A model generated the notes under the pieces. It did no database searches and was not told the origin of the DNA. It worked only from the letters and a program-made list of their open reading frames with translations. This document shows positions 46,415 to 56,196 of a DNA stretch of 64,000 nucleotides, in pieces. The position numbers were made by a program, and so were the translations under genes. The first letter of the stretch is position 1; every line of letters begins with the position of its first letter. This DNA is from an uncultured Saccharospirillaceae bacterium. Its GTDB lineage: Bacteria; Pseudomonadota; Gammaproteobacteria; Pseudomonadales; Oceanobacteraceae. The stretch covers positions 418,697 to 482,696 of the forward strand of contig CANNFT010000005.1 of assembly GCA_947503895.1 (NCBI GenBank). The letters are read 5' to 3'.

Positions 46415-47275
46415 ATGAAAGCACCCAAGTCCATTCAGCCCCTAATTAACGACGGTATTGTCGATGAAGTCATTGCCCGATTGATGAGCGGTAAAGAAGC
46501 GGATGTTTATATCGTGCGTTGTGGTGATGAATATCGTTGCGCCAAGGTATACAAAGACGCTGTGAAGCGGAGCTTCAAAAAGGCAGTGACTTACCAAGAA
46601 GGCCGTAAGGTACGCAGTGGACGCCGTGCTCGTGCCATGGAAAAAGGCTCGGCATATGGCCGTAAGCAACAGGAAGAAGTCTGGCAAAATGCTGAAGTTG
46701 ACGCGTTATACAAGTTAGTGAGTGCTGGCGTACGAGTGCCAGAACCGTTCGGTTGTATCGACGGTGTGTTGATCATGGAATTAATCACCACGGAAGACGG
46801 CGACACGGCACCGCGCTTAGATGATGTGGCCATGCCGGCCGATCAAGCGGTCGAAGATCATGCCACTATGATGAACTATATCGTACGCATGTTATGTGCA
46901 GGCATTATTCACGGTGACTTATCCGAATTTAATGTGCTGGTGGATGAATATGGGCCTGTCGTCATTGACTTGCCACAAGCCGTTAACGCTGCGGCCAATA
47001 ACTCTGCACAAGCGATGCTAGCCCGTGATGTGGATAATATGACGCGTTATTACGGACAATATGCCCCTCAATTGCTGAAGACGCGCTACGCAGATGAAAT
47101 TTGGTCGCACTATAAAGAAGGCACACTGACACCTGAAACGGAGTTAACCGGCTTGTATAAAGGGCCCACAGACAGTGCAGACGTCGACAGCGTCATGGCC
47201 GAAATTCGAGCGGTCTTGGCAGAAGAGCAAGAAAGAAAAGCCCGAATTGCAGAAGAAGATGGCGACGAGTATTAG
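46415..47275 (+). CDS. RIO1-type serine kinase/ATPase
   Basis: A 286-residue RIO-fold atypical protein kinase. The nucleotide-binding segment is LMSGKEADVYIVRCG with Lys in CAKVYK. The catalytic loop is HGDLSEFNVLV (Asp nucleophile/base). The metal-binding Asp is in VVIDLPQAV. The charged C-terminal tail is typical. In archaea and eukaryotes RIO1 acts in small-subunit maturation; bacterial members are scattered and poorly studied. Good AAGGAA ribosome site. Monocistronic. Confidence 0.9.
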   Translation: MKAPKSIQPLINDGIVDEVIARLMSGKEADVYIVRCGDEYRCAKVYKDAVKRSFKKAVTYQEGRKVRSGRRARAMEKGSAYGRKQQEEVWQNAEVDALYKLVSAGVRVPEPFGCIDGVLIMELITTEDGDTAPRLDDVAMPADQAVEDHATMMNYIVRMLCAGIIHGDLSEFNVLVDEYGPVVIDLPQAVNAAANNSAQAMLARDVDNMTRYYGQYAPQLLKTRYADEIWSHYKEGTLTPETELTGLYKGPTDSADVDSVMAEIRAVLAEEQERKARIAEEDGDEY

Positions 47276-47363
47276 TCGTCGCCGTATGTGCTTTGCCCCA
47301 GCCTTGCTTAAGCCTTGCCAAATCTAAATGCGACTTCTACGACGTCAGTCGTATTCCAATACG

Positions 47364-48092
47364 TTACTTGGGCAGCAATATATTGGCTTGCCCAATACCG
47401 CTATTGCGCTCCGAATCGAAAAGTTCGTGATAATCTTCAACGTATAATCTGGCGATGGGCGTAATGGATTTTTCATCATCGATATTTAATTCTTGAATGC
47501 GCACTTTAAACCATTTGCGATTGCCGGTTGAACTTTTCAGCGCATATCTTTCATTATTTTCTATTAATTCTGAAATCGTTTTATTGCGTTTGTTTAAGAC
47601 AATCACGCCTTGCTCACTTTTTTTATCTGAATGGTAAACGGCTAATTTGAATTCACCTTGTGCTTGCGCCTCGAGTACACTGACACGCTGTTGGAGTCGA
47701 GCAATGGTATTTTCCAGCAGCTGAATCTCGTTTTGTTGTTCGGTGTCGTAAACGCGGCGTATTCTTTTTATCTCTGTTTGAATGCGATTGATCGGCTCGG
47801 ACAATTGCAATGGCGTAATAAATTGTTGTTTATCCAGTGCTCGTAAATGATCTGGGTTGAGCGGAAAGTTTGTGTTGAAAGCATCTTCGTCAACGACAGC
47901 AAATCGACCCTGCTGAATTTCTTTTCGCAAGTACTGTTCGGCGATTAATGTGTCGCGAATGTGCGGCACAAGAAATTTATCTATCGCCACATCCCAACCA
48001 AAAAAGCCTAATAGACTGAGGAATACCGTTACAATCACCACAGGCTTAGTACATATCTCAATGATTTTATTTTTGACGTTGGAAATCATCAT
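47364..48092 (-). CDS. Membrane-anchored coiled-coil hypothetical protein
   Basis: A 242-residue protein of unknown function. One TM helix lies at about 15-35 (PVVIVTVFLSLLGFFGW). The central coiled coil (about 100-145, EIKRIRRVYDTEQQNEIQLLENTIARLQQRVSVLEAQ) is followed by a small beta-rich C-terminal domain. Orientation with the coiled coil in the periplasm is likely but not certain. The ATG at 48092 (or the next codon) removes a short leader with no ribosome site. No enzymatic motif. Confidence 0.65.
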   Translation of the reverse strand: MMISNVKNKIIEICTKPVVIVTVFLSLLGFFGWDVAIDKFLVPHIRDTLIAEQYLRKEIQQGRFAVVDEDAFNTNFPLNPDHLRALDKQQFITPLQLSEPINRIQTEIKRIRRVYDTEQQNEIQLLENTIARLQQRVSVLEAQAQGEFKLAVYHSDKKSEQGVIVLNKRNKTISELIENNERYALKSSTGNRKWFKVRIQELNIDDEKSITPIARLYVEDYHELFDSERNSGIGQANILLPK

Positions 48093-48374
48093 GTTCGCCT
48101 TGAATGTTAGCAGGGTGTCATTATGTAAAAAAAATGAAATGTGCAAAGGTCAGTTTCAACGTGCAGCTTATTTTGACCGAACTAAGGATTTTGATCATTT
48201 CAGATAGGGGGGAGTTCCATTGAATCTGCCGTAGGCTTATCCCTTAGGCGAAATAGCTGTAATTTCATTCTAATGGCTTAGGTTGATTGATGCCATTCGC
48301 CCACCATGTCTGCTCCGTGTCATTCGCCATCATTCGTGTTTTTCACTGTCAGTCACCTCTTGCGGATCTCATCA

Positions 48375-48393
48375 GCACAATGCGCGATTGTGC
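48375..48393. promoter_or_regulatory. Candidate operator palindrome upstream of MCP
   Basis: A perfect palindrome with 7-bp arms (gcacaat/attgtgc) around GCGCG, directly abutting a TATACT -10-like box at 48395-48400. A regulator bound here would block that box. No -35 box at the right spacing is obvious. It lies in the 470-bp gene-free region 48093-48562. Confidence 0.4.
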
Positions 48394-48434
48394 CTATACT
48401 GATGAAAGGAGACCGACGCCCTTCGGCGTTTCCG

Positions 48435-48477
48435 CTGCATTCAGTTTGCCCTGACGCAAGTGAGGGCACTGAAGCAG
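48435..48477 (+). promoter_or_regulatory. Structured leader hairpin upstream of MCP
   Basis: A three-segment stem: CTGC/GCAG, TTCAGT/ACTGAA and GCCCT/AGGGC with small bulges on one side and a 10-base loop. It ends 85 bases before the MCP start and has no U-run. A smaller ACGCC/GGCGT hairpin precedes it at about 48417-48430. It is either a regulatory 5' leader or a small RNA structure. Confidence 0.45.
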
Positions 48478-48562
48478 TGATGTGTTATTGACGTCTATTT
48501 GATGGCTTGCCAACGCTTAACATGGCCGCTCTCGTTAAATTCAGCCACGCTACAAGGCCAAT

Positions 48563-50197
48563 ATGATTCGCTTAAATAATTTAAAGATCAGCACCCGTCT
48601 CGGCACGGCATTTACTTTGATTTTACTGCTACTGATCACCATTTCGATCATTGCGCTAACCGGCCTAAATAGATTGACTAAAGGTGCGCGCCAATTTGCT
48701 AACCAAGATGTGCAAGAAGTCTTGCTGGTGAGCGATATAAAAATCGAAGCGCAATCGGCTGCTTTAAGGCTATTGCAAATTCTGCCGAATCCTGACCGAG
48801 ATTCCCGGATCGAATTGTACAAACAAATGGATGCCCATAATCGCGCTGTAGACAGTTTGATTGGTCAGTTTCAAGAGACAAATGCGTCATCCTCCGACCA
48901 GCAAGTGGCGAGCGCTTTATTGCTAAAAGTGGTCGAGAATCGAAAACGCTACAACAACGCCTTTTTGGAAACGGTTGATTTGGTGGAGGCAGACGCCGAA
49001 GCGGCTATTTCCCACTTCAACCGCACAACAGCGCCTCAGTTGCAAGAATTGTTGGCCAGCATCACAGTGTTACTAAAAGAGAAACAAGCCACTATGGCTG
49101 CAGAGCAGGTCATGATGGAGCAAGATAGCCAGCAGTCGACATGGTTGGTGATGGGATTGTCGGCCAGTGCCATCATGTTAGGCGTATTACTCGCCTTTAT
49201 GACTGCTCGTAGCATATCAAAGCCTTTATCCTCTGCTGTCTCTGTTGCGAGGCAAGTAGCCAATGGCCATTTAACGTTTCAAAAGCAGCCGGTGAGCAAA
49301 GACGAAGTGGGCGACTTAATGGCGGCATTCAATACCATTAGTGTCGATTTAGGTGAAATAATTGATTCAATACGGCGTTCTGCTGAAAAAGTGGGAAGTA
49401 CCGCAGACGATATGGAGAAGCCTGTTCAGCGGGTTGAGCAAGCGTCTAATGACCAAGACCGAAGCGTTAATGACATCGATCAAACCATTCAAAGTTTTGT
49501 TGAAGATATCGCACGGGCCGCGACCACAGCGCAAGAGGCGAAAGCCCAAGCTAAGAGTGCGCGTGACTTAGCATTGGAAGGGAAAGGGCATATCGGTCGT
49601 GCGACACAGCAGTTTCAAACTATATCGACGACGATCAATAAGTCTGCGGATGCGGTAGAAGAATTAAGGGTGCGGGCAGAATCCGTACGTGACTTAACGA
49701 CAACGATAGGCGACATTGCCGAGCAAACCAATTTATTGGCGCTGAATGCGGCCATCGAAGCCGCGCGTGCGGGAGAAAGTGGAAGGGGGTTTAGCGTCGT
49801 TGCAGATGAAGTGCGGAACTTGGCGAATCGAACCACCAAGTCTACCGTCGAAATTAACGAGGTCATTGATGCCATTGATCAAGAAACCCGAAATGCGGTG
49901 GCGCAAATCACGCAAGGTCGACAAGAAATGGAATCTGGTGTGCAATTAATTGAATCCATGGTGACGCCATTGACAGAATTAAGTCATGGTGCAGATGCGT
50001 CTCTGGTGCAATTACAAGCATTGGAACAGGTTGTCTCTAACCAAGCCGATGAAAGCCAAAGAATTGGAAAAAATATATCTTCAATTAGTCACTTAGCGAA
50101 GGAGAATCATGAAGCCGCAGCAGATGTGTGCACATTAACCATGGAATTAAAAACCGTAGCCCAAGAATTAGTGGGTAAGGTTCGTCAATTCTCCTAG
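48563..50197 (+). CDS. Methyl-accepting chemotaxis protein
   Basis: A 544-residue transmembrane chemoreceptor. TM1 lies at about 12-33, followed by a periplasmic four-helix-type ligand domain of about 155 residues and TM2 at about 191-213. HAMP follows ([21 protein letters not shown]), then a long signalling coiled coil with the hairpin tip [24 protein letters not shown]. It relays ligand binding to CheA/CheW. No C-terminal CheR tether is visible. The leader upstream is structured (see 48435). Confidence 0.95.
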   Translation: MIRLNNLKISTRLGTAFTLILLLLITISIIALTGLNRLTKGARQFANQDVQEVLLVSDIKIEAQSAALRLLQILPNPDRDSRIELYKQMDAHNRAVDSLIGQFQETNASSSDQQVASALLLKVVENRKRYNNAFLETVDLVEADAEAAISHFNRTTAPQLQELLASITVLLKEKQATMAAEQVMMEQDSQQSTWLVMGLSASAIMLGVLLAFMTARSISKPLSSAVSVARQVANGHLTFQKQPVSKDEVGDLMAAFNTISVDLGEIIDSIRRSAEKVGSTADDMEKPVQRVEQASNDQDRSVNDIDQTIQSFVEDIARAATTAQEAKAQAKSARDLALEGKGHIGRATQQFQTISTTINKSADAVEELRVRAESVRDLTTTIGDIAEQTNLLALNAAIEAARAGESGRGFSVVADEVRNLANRTTKSTVEINEVIDAIDQETRNAVAQITQGRQEMESGVQLIESMVTPLTELSHGADASLVQLQALEQVVSNQADESQRIGKNISSISHLAKENHEAAADVCTLTMELKTVAQELVGKVRQFS

Positions 50198-50438
50198 CCT
50201 ATACGAGGTCAATATTTTTCATTCCCCCGTTCATTTCTTGTAAGAATTTACTGACCCCTATGCCTATCAAAATGGCATGATCGATTTGAAATTTAAAAGC
50301 AATACCTTTGCAACAGAGCGGTAACGCGTCAGCATCATTGTGATTTCTAATAATGCTTCTTCGATAGTTTCGTAGAGGAATGCGGAGGCTTAATTGAACA
50401 ACCCAATAAGAACACAGATATAAAACTCAATTAAAAAT

Positions 50439-52646
50439 CTAGATTAAATAGCGGGACAAGGTGTAAATCAACTCGACTTTTTTCACGGGTTTGGACATGC
50501 AGCCTAGCATACCCACATCGCAGCACCTCAGTCGATCTTCAAAGTCATGATTAGCGGTGACGGCTACAACCGGCATGCGGGTGTGCTGTAATTCGGTAAA
50601 TATCCGATGGGTGGCTTCAAAGCCATCCATCACTGGCATTTGCAAATCCATTAACACTAAATCAAATGACTGTGTGTGGCAGGCATCGAAGGCTTGTTTA
50701 CCATCTTTAGCGATGGTTGTTTTAGCTCCCGTTGCCTTCACCATAGTATCCAATACCATAAGGTTTATATCATTATCTTCAGCAATGAGTACGGTGGCAT
50801 GGTTAGGTATTACCACGGTTTTCGATATTTTTTCCATAAATCGAAAGAGATGTTGATGCAGTTTATCCATAAATTCAGACATTTCTTTACGGCTGCATAG
50901 CTGAGATATCGCACGATCGGATTCATCGATTAACTTAGAATCCGGGTGTAAAAATACCATGCAGTATTCATGCTTTAATCCTTTGTGGTTGCGTGCATCC
51001 GCGACGATTTCTTGCAACACAGTTCGACTACTAACGTCATCAAGACACACTAATATTAAGTCGAACGGACGCTTTTGATTTTCTTGTTCTAGTAATATAG
51101 GAATGATGTCATCCGTCTGTTCACATTGTTCCTGTGTTACACCTAATATGATGGAAAAATTGTGCTTAATATCTTCAAAAGTGTGTTCACTTGGGTTACA
51201 CCAAAGAATGCGTTTACTTTCGAGTAAGCGGGGATGAATATCTTGATAGGGGCTATTGGCGGTGCTGGCAGAAAAGTAAGGCAATACAAGATGTGTTTGT
51301 GCGAGTCCTGCGTGTTTATCGGAATCTGAACGGTTGTGATCATCAGTGTGGCTCGGCGATGTAAAACTAAGGTTGCCACCCATTGCATCCACTAAGTGAA
51401 AGCAGATGAGTAAACCAATGCCCAAGCCTTCTTTTATATTGTCCAAAGGACGTAAAGGACTTTGCTCCAATGCGTGCAAAATATTTTTTGATAATCCTGG
51501 GCCATCATCTTCGATGATGATTTCAAGTCGATTCTCTTGAATTTTGTTTGCCATAATGCGGACATATTGGCCTTCGCTGTATTGAACGGCATTATTCAAT
51601 AAATGGGAAAGCACTTTTTCGAGTAACAATTCATCTAACTGAATATGCTCTGGCAATTGCTTATCAATTTGTATATCAAGCTCGATTCGTTTGTTTAAGC
51701 AGACTTGCCGAACAAGGTGAAGTTGTTGATGGAGAACCTCTCGCAATGAGCAACAGCTTGGTTGTGCTGTCATATCACCGTGTAAAATCTGATTGTAATC
51801 AGATAGCTTTTCTAATAATGATTGCAATATCTGTGTTTGGTCCGTGGTATCCAACAATAACGCTTTAACTTGCTGTGGGTCTTCTTCGTGTAAAGCTAAT
51901 TCCGTGAGCGATTTAATCTTGTTTAATAAAGGTTGAACGCGATTTTGCAGTCGGCTCAGTAAATTGCTGCGCGAATTTTTTTGAGATTGAACATGCGCTA
52001 AATCGACTAATAGATCTGAGTGTCGACTTTGCCAATGCTGCTGGGCGTGCTGAAGGTATAGAACAATAGGATGCAGCACCCATCGATACAAACCGTACAC
52101 CAATACGAGCATAACTATCCCAAATAATAAATTTATCGTGCTCTGCAATGACAGGGCCTGATTAATCTTAGGCGTGGAAAATCGAATAACTTTGTGTGTA
52201 TTTCTGATCAAGTGCTGAATACTCTTTAATGTGTCTTGTAATGAAACATCTTTTGCATTCACAGCGTTTTGCTGGCCCTTCAAGGTTTGTAATAGAGTAT
52301 TGCTTTGCGTCATTAGTGTTGTGACGCCGTTCTGACCATTATCCAACGCAGAGATCATGCGTAAGTTATCTTCGAATTGACTCGTTAAGGTGGTGAATGG
52401 AATGGAAAAATCAGGGATGCTCTGCTGACGGGTAATATGACGATCGAATTCGGTTCCCAAAGCTTCCAGAATGGCCAATTGCTCAATTAATGAAGACTGG
52501 TGATTTTGAAGGTGAGTCAGTTCATGATGATGCCAGCGATGAATCCCCCAAAAAAGCAATAGCGGTACCGCCAATAGAAGCAATCCTAATTGGATGCGTC
52601 GAGTGACAAATCGCTCGATATTCGCTTCATTTAATATCGCTTGCAT
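50439..52646 (-). CDS. Hybrid sensor kinase-like protein with degenerate DHp
   Basis: A 735-residue membrane protein. TM1 is at about 17-34 and TM2 at about 168-190, enclosing a periplasmic helical sensor. The coiled coil at 195-240 leads into a DHp-like segment (SNLLSRLQNRVQPLLNKI). In it, the phospho-acceptor His of the usual SHEIRTP box appears to be Asn by alignment. The HATPase domain is intact (HLLNNAVQYSE N-box, DDGPGLS, GLGIGLLICFHLV). A degenerate receiver-like region is followed by a C-terminal intact receiver with phospho-Asp 667 (LVLMDLQMP) and Lys in CMSKPVKK. It may act through a partner kinase rather than autophosphorylate. Confidence 0.85.
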   Translation of the reverse strand: MQAILNEANIERFVTRRIQLGLLLLAVPLLLFWGIHRWHHHELTHLQNHQSSLIEQLAILEALGTEFDRHITRQQSIPDFSIPFTTLTSQFEDNLRMISALDNGQNGVTTLMTQSNTLLQTLKGQQNAVNAKDVSLQDTLKSIQHLIRNTHKVIRFSTPKINQALSLQSTINLLFGIVMLVLVYGLYRWVLHPIVLYLQHAQQHWQSRHSDLLVDLAHVQSQKNSRSNLLSRLQNRVQPLLNKIKSLTELALHEEDPQQVKALLLDTTDQTQILQSLLEKLSDYNQILHGDMTAQPSCCSLREVLHQQLHLVRQVCLNKRIELDIQIDKQLPEHIQLDELLLEKVLSHLLNNAVQYSEGQYVRIMANKIQENRLEIIIEDDGPGLSKNILHALEQSPLRPLDNIKEGLGIGLLICFHLVDAMGGNLSFTSPSHTDDHNRSDSDKHAGLAQTHLVLPYFSASTANSPYQDIHPRLLESKRILWCNPSEHTFEDIKHNFSIILGVTQEQCEQTDDIIPILLEQENQKRPFDLILVCLDDVSSRTVLQEIVADARNHKGLKHEYCMVFLHPDSKLIDESDRAISQLCSRKEMSEFMDKLHQHLFRFMEKISKTVVIPNHATVLIAEDNDINLMVLDTMVKATGAKTTIAKDGKQAFDACHTQSFDLVLMDLQMPVMDGFEATHRIFTELQHTRMPVVAVTANHDFEDRLRCCDVGMLGCMSKPVKKVELIYTLSRYLI

Positions 52647-52902
52647 ATGGCCTGTCTTTAAAACGATCTCTGCATAGGATTTAGCATAGCGCTAATATGA
52701 CGAAGTGGTACAGGGCATCTAGGGGCGCGCCGAGTGTTGCCTTGGCTCATATTCGCGTTGTCAGTACAGACTAAGGCAAGACTTGAATACCCTTACTCAC
52801 CGTGACTCACGTCAATCATGCATTAGAGGTGCCCTAAAGATCGACTCGCTCATTTCAGCGTGGGTGCTACACTTCTATGCGTCCAAACTAGGCATGTTTA
52901 TC

Positions 52903-53457
52903 ATGATTAATTGTGTGAAGCAGCGTAGTCATGTCTGGATGACGCTTGGGCTCATCTTGCTATCGGGTGTGAATACGCTACCGGCTTATGGCGAAAACTC
53001 GTCTCCATCCACTGAATGTCCACGCGCCGTGGCTCGCATTGGTGATATTCCGATGATTTGTGCGGATCGTGATAACTTTTCCAAACAAGCCAAGCAATCG
53101 GGATTGCAATTTAGTCAGTCTGCACAAGATAAGGAGCTGTATCGCAGCGATGCGTTATTTCCGTTACCAGCGAAAATGATCGCTGTTTATAACGAGTCGA
53201 AAGACCTCGTGATCGCGCAGTTTATTTTTCCGGCGAACGACAGTAAAAACAGTTATAAAAAAATCCGTCTATATATTCGTGAACAATATGGTGTGGCACA
53301 GCGTGTCGCGGGGTATGAGCGATCACCACAGTTTGAATATAAGTGGAAATTAAAAGATGGTGTCGCGATCAGTTTTTTTAAACGCGCAGGACAAAGCCAA
53401 GCGCGTTTAATGTATTCGGTCAGTCATAAGGCAAGAGCCTACATGGCCAACCATTAA
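52903..53457 (+). CDS. Hypothetical exported protein
   Basis: A 184-residue secreted protein of unknown function. ATG 52903 gives a signal peptide (VWMTLGLILLSGVNTLPAYG). ATG 52894 is an alternative, and the open frame from 52783 is unsupported. The mature part has two Cys (ECPRA, MICADRD) likely to pair in the periplasm, and a basic beta-rich C-terminal half. It is convergent with the small Rmf-like gene, with only 4 bp between stops. Confidence 0.65.
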   Translation: MINCVKQRSHVWMTLGLILLSGVNTLPAYGENSSPSTECPRAVARIGDIPMICADRDNFSKQAKQSGLQFSQSAQDKELYRSDALFPLPAKMIAVYNESKDLVIAQFIFPANDSKNSYKKIRLYIREQYGVAQRVAGYERSPQFEYKWKLKDGVAISFFKRAGQSQARLMYSVSHKARAYMANH

Positions 53458-53461
53458 TGGC

Positions 53462-53674
53462 TTATTGCAAGTTTTGTGCGGCATTTAAGTATTGCACGCC
53501 AAGGCGCGCGGCAAGGCGAAATCCTAATTGATTGCCTTTGGCCCACGCGCGTGCTGCGTGGGGCATTTGGGTTTTTGAATATGGGTTATTGGCTTTCGTA
53601 GCTGCTTTCAGGCCTTCATGAAAAGCCTGTTGTTCGATGGCGGTCAAAAACTGATAGCGTTGTCCTGTGTACAT
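53462..53674 (-). CDS. Small Rmf/CrpP-like protein
   Basis: A 70-residue basic protein with a good AGGGAG ribosome site 9 bases before ATG 53674. The pattern FHEGLKAATKANNPY...ARAWAKGNQLGF recalls the G..A....PY....W..G core of ribosome modulation factor and CrpP-like proteins. The similarity is from memory and short, so this is a tentative label. If correct, it would bind ribosomes or act in stress. Single gene. Confidence 0.55.
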   Translation of the reverse strand: MYTGQRYQFLTAIEQQAFHEGLKAATKANNPYSKTQMPHAARAWAKGNQLGFRLAARLGVQYLNAAQNLQ

Positions 53675-53785
53675 ACTGACAAACTCCCTGTAAGCCGATA
53701 GGTCATTGTTTGATACCGTATGGACGTTATCGACCGCTGAGACAGACGCTTTAATGCGAAATGCTTTTCTGATGTCAATCGAGCA

Positions 53786-54223
53786 TTAAAAGATACCTGG
53801 GAAAAAGCGCCATTTTACCCGTTCGGAATAGGCGCTGTAGGCTGGAAACTTTTCGGTTAAATACAGTTCTTCATATTGCCCTTTAAGCCGCAATACGATG
53901 ATGAGACCTACCCAACTGATGAAGGCTAATGCCGATTGGTTGTGGGTAACCATGGTCAAGCCCGCCAGTATCAAACTGGCATACATGGGATGACGTACCA
54001 ATCCGTAAGGGCCACTGGTGACGAGCACGCTGTTTTCTTTTGGCTTGGGCAGCATGGACCAGTTCCCGATGCGATTTGCCACCAATACCCATACAACACT
54101 CATTGCGGTTAAAACAGTGAGCATCAAGGTTAAACGATTGGGCCATTGTAACGATAAAGGTAGGGTACAAAAGACCATGGCGAGAATTTGTAAAGCGAGT
54201 AAAGTTTGACCATAAAATGGCAT
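53786..54223 (-). CDS. Isoprenylcysteine carboxyl methyltransferase-like membrane protein
   Basis: A 145-residue integral membrane protein with about four TM helices. The C-terminal half has the ICMT/PEMT family signature: TSGPYGLVRHPMYASLIL, and later a helix followed by EELYLTEKFPAYSAY. The R-H-P and E-E residues bind S-adenosylmethionine. It probably methylates a lipid or isoprenoid-type carboxylate. ATG 54223 follows AAGGAG; the frame extends 31 codons upstream without support. Confidence 0.85.
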   Translation of the reverse strand: MPFYGQTLLALQILAMVFCTLPLSLQWPNRLTLMLTVLTAMSVVWVLVANRIGNWSMLPKPKENSVLVTSGPYGLVRHPMYASLILAGLTMVTHNQSALAFISWVGLIIVLRLKGQYEELYLTEKFPAYSAYSERVKWRFFPGIF

Positions 54224-54399
54224 GAAAGTCAGCTCCTTGCGGTGGTTTTGTGAGAGTTTGCCATGAATTACACTGTTATGTTGCCTTAGCCATAGGTTTC
54301 TGCAACATTCTCTCACTCTAAACGCCTAGCATTACCGTTAACGTTTCAGCGCAAGTCATCGTTACCTTTGGATAAACACCACGAGATCGTATATTGGGT

Positions 54400-55473
54400 A
54401 TGAGCAATATAAATCAAAATATTAAGCTGTATGCCGGCGAGCAGGCATTAGCTGAATTACGAGAACAGGGATTATCACCTCAGCGCATTCGCATGATGAT
54501 CGGTGCCTCTGGGGGGCCGAAGTGGTTGATGCTCAGTCGATTGGATCAATACTTAAGCGAGCACTTTTTACCCGCCGCATCACAGCCCATACAGTTACTC
54601 GGTTCTAGCATTGGTGCTTGGAGAATGTCTTGCTATGCCATGCGGGACCCTTTGGCCTCGTTTCGTCAATTCGAGGATTTATACCTTGATCAAACCTATG
54701 CCAAAAAAATCACAGCGGATCAGGTGACGGTATATGCCAATACGGTGTTGGAGACATTACTGGGTGAGCAAGGGGCCCAATACATTGCCAGCAATGCGCA
54801 GCGGAATTTGCACGTTGTCGCGGTGCGTAATCGAAAGGTGTTCAATAGCCGACATCCATTCATGCAGGGCTTGTCATTATTAAGTGCTGCAACCGCGAAC
54901 CTGGTGTCTGCCAGAGCGGTCTCTGCTTTGTACCCTAGAGTTGTCATTTCTCCGAATGGATCGACTCAACCGTATTTTGGTGAGCACCAGTCTATTCATC
55001 TGACGGCGGAAAATTTAAAAGATGCTTTGTTGGCTTCAGGCGCGATTCCCTTAGTATTGGAGCCGACGAAAGTGTCGGGTGGATTAGATCGCTGGCATTG
55101 GGATGGTGGAATGGTCGACTACCATTTTTCTGGCCCCTTTAATGTGGACGATGGATTGGTGTTTTACCCGCACTTTTTCCCTCGCATTGTGCCGGGTTGG
55201 TTCGATAAAGGCCTCCCTTGGCGCAAACTCAAACCGCAAAACTATCGCAATGTTGTGGTGTTATGTCCAAGCCACTCCTTCATCGAAAAACTGCCTTTCG
55301 GTAAAATACCGGACCGGAATGACTTCAACCGATTATCCAATGAAAGCAGGACTCAGTATTGGAGAACAGTGCTGTCTGCTACGGATACACTGGTCGATGA
55401 GTTCCACGAGTTGCTCACCAAAGATATGGGGCGTTCGGCGGTTGAGCCTATCGACCGGATGCTACGCGCATGA
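54400..55473 (+). CDS. Patatin-like phospholipase
   Basis: A 357-residue serine lipase of the patatin/PNPLA type. The oxyanion motif is GASGGPKW, the nucleophile elbow is GSSIGAW (Gly-x-Ser-x-Gly) and the catalytic Asp is in DGGMVDYH. The Ser-Asp dyad cleaves acyl ester bonds of phospholipids or neutral lipids. No signal peptide, so it may be cytoplasmic or exported by another route. The start is probably ATG 54400, with a TTG two codons earlier as an alternative; the ribosome site is weak. Convergent with the Cys-rich gene at 55501. Confidence 0.92.
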   Translation: MSNINQNIKLYAGEQALAELREQGLSPQRIRMMIGASGGPKWLMLSRLDQYLSEHFLPAASQPIQLLGSSIGAWRMSCYAMRDPLASFRQFEDLYLDQTYAKKITADQVTVYANTVLETLLGEQGAQYIASNAQRNLHVVAVRNRKVFNSRHPFMQGLSLLSAATANLVSARAVSALYPRVVISPNGSTQPYFGEHQSIHLTAENLKDALLASGAIPLVLEPTKVSGGLDRWHWDGGMVDYHFSGPFNVDDGLVFYPHFFPRIVPGWFDKGLPWRKLKPQNYRNVVVLCPSHSFIEKLPFGKIPDRNDFNRLSNESRTQYWRTVLSATDTLVDEFHELLTKDMGRSAVEPIDRMLRA

Positions 55474-55500
55474 AATCGTGAACCAAGAAAACGCAATGCA

Positions 55501-56196
55501 TCAAACGTCGAAATAACTGGCGTATAGCGGTTTTAAATGATGGATGGACTGCTTTAAGAAATAGGGAAAGGTTTTGGCGAAGTTATCGAGAAAAACGATA
55601 GCTGTTGCACAAGCGTCTTCATCCACTTGGTTTCGCAATCGTCTCGCCATATATTGATTAACGATTTCAATATTTTGATAAAGACTTAACAGACGTTCAA
55701 ACCCTTGAATGGGAGCACCTTGTTCGCTTCGAAAATACTGGGCTAGCATGAAATTACTGCTGGCCCGCCACAGTGTTTCATCGGCACTGGCCATAGGTAA
55801 ATGATACCTAGCCATCGGCAGCAAGAATTCCGTGTGCGGACACCCGGAACTGGCCAGTAGCAAGCCAAGCATCGAACCAATACCTTCTTGTGCAGACGTG
55901 GACTGAGCAATGGTTCTATTCGGAGTGATGGCCTTCAGTTCAATTTTATCGTAAGACACAAGGTGCTCAAGCTTTCGTACGACTTGGGCAATCTGAAGTG
56001 CTGCTGGGCAAGTTTTGGGGCCTGAACCACCATTGTACGGACAATGGTGACACTTCTGGAAAGCAAGATCCGTCCAAGGCGGCCGATTCAGTTCTTCTTC
56101 GTCCACCAGCTGGTATCGCTCGCCATCAAACTGAAATTCGAATGCAACGATCCGGTCGTCAGGAAGATGAAACTCATATCGAATACGATCACTCAT
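55501..56196 (-). CDS. Cys-cluster hypothetical protein (DUF6901-like)
   Basis: A 231-residue cytoplasmic protein. An N-terminal beta-type domain (about 1-40, IRYEFHLPDDRIVAFEFQFDG) is followed by CHHCPYNGGSGPKTC at about 50-65. The cysteine spacing there suits binding of zinc or an Fe-S cluster. The C-terminal half is helical. I recall related proteins in marine gammaproteobacteria under the DUF6901 name, but the function is unknown. ATG 56196 follows CAGGA by 7 bases; the frame extends 10 codons upstream. Confidence 0.65.
   Translation of the reverse strand: MSDRIRYEFHLPDDRIVAFEFQFDGERYQLVDEEELNRPPWTDLAFQKCHHCPYNGGSGPKTCPAALQIAQVVRKLEHLVSYDKIELKAITPNRTIAQSTSAQEGIGSMLGLLLASSGCPHTEFLLPMARYHLPMASADETLWRASSNFMLAQYFRSEQGAPIQGFERLLSLYQNIEIVNQYMARRLRNQVDEDACATAIVFLDNFAKTFPYFLKQSIHHLKPLYASYFDV

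Noticed and set aside
46119..46418. 99-codon plus-strand ORF before the RIO1 gene
   Set aside because: Spans the expected promoter region, has no ribosome site and no protein-like pattern.
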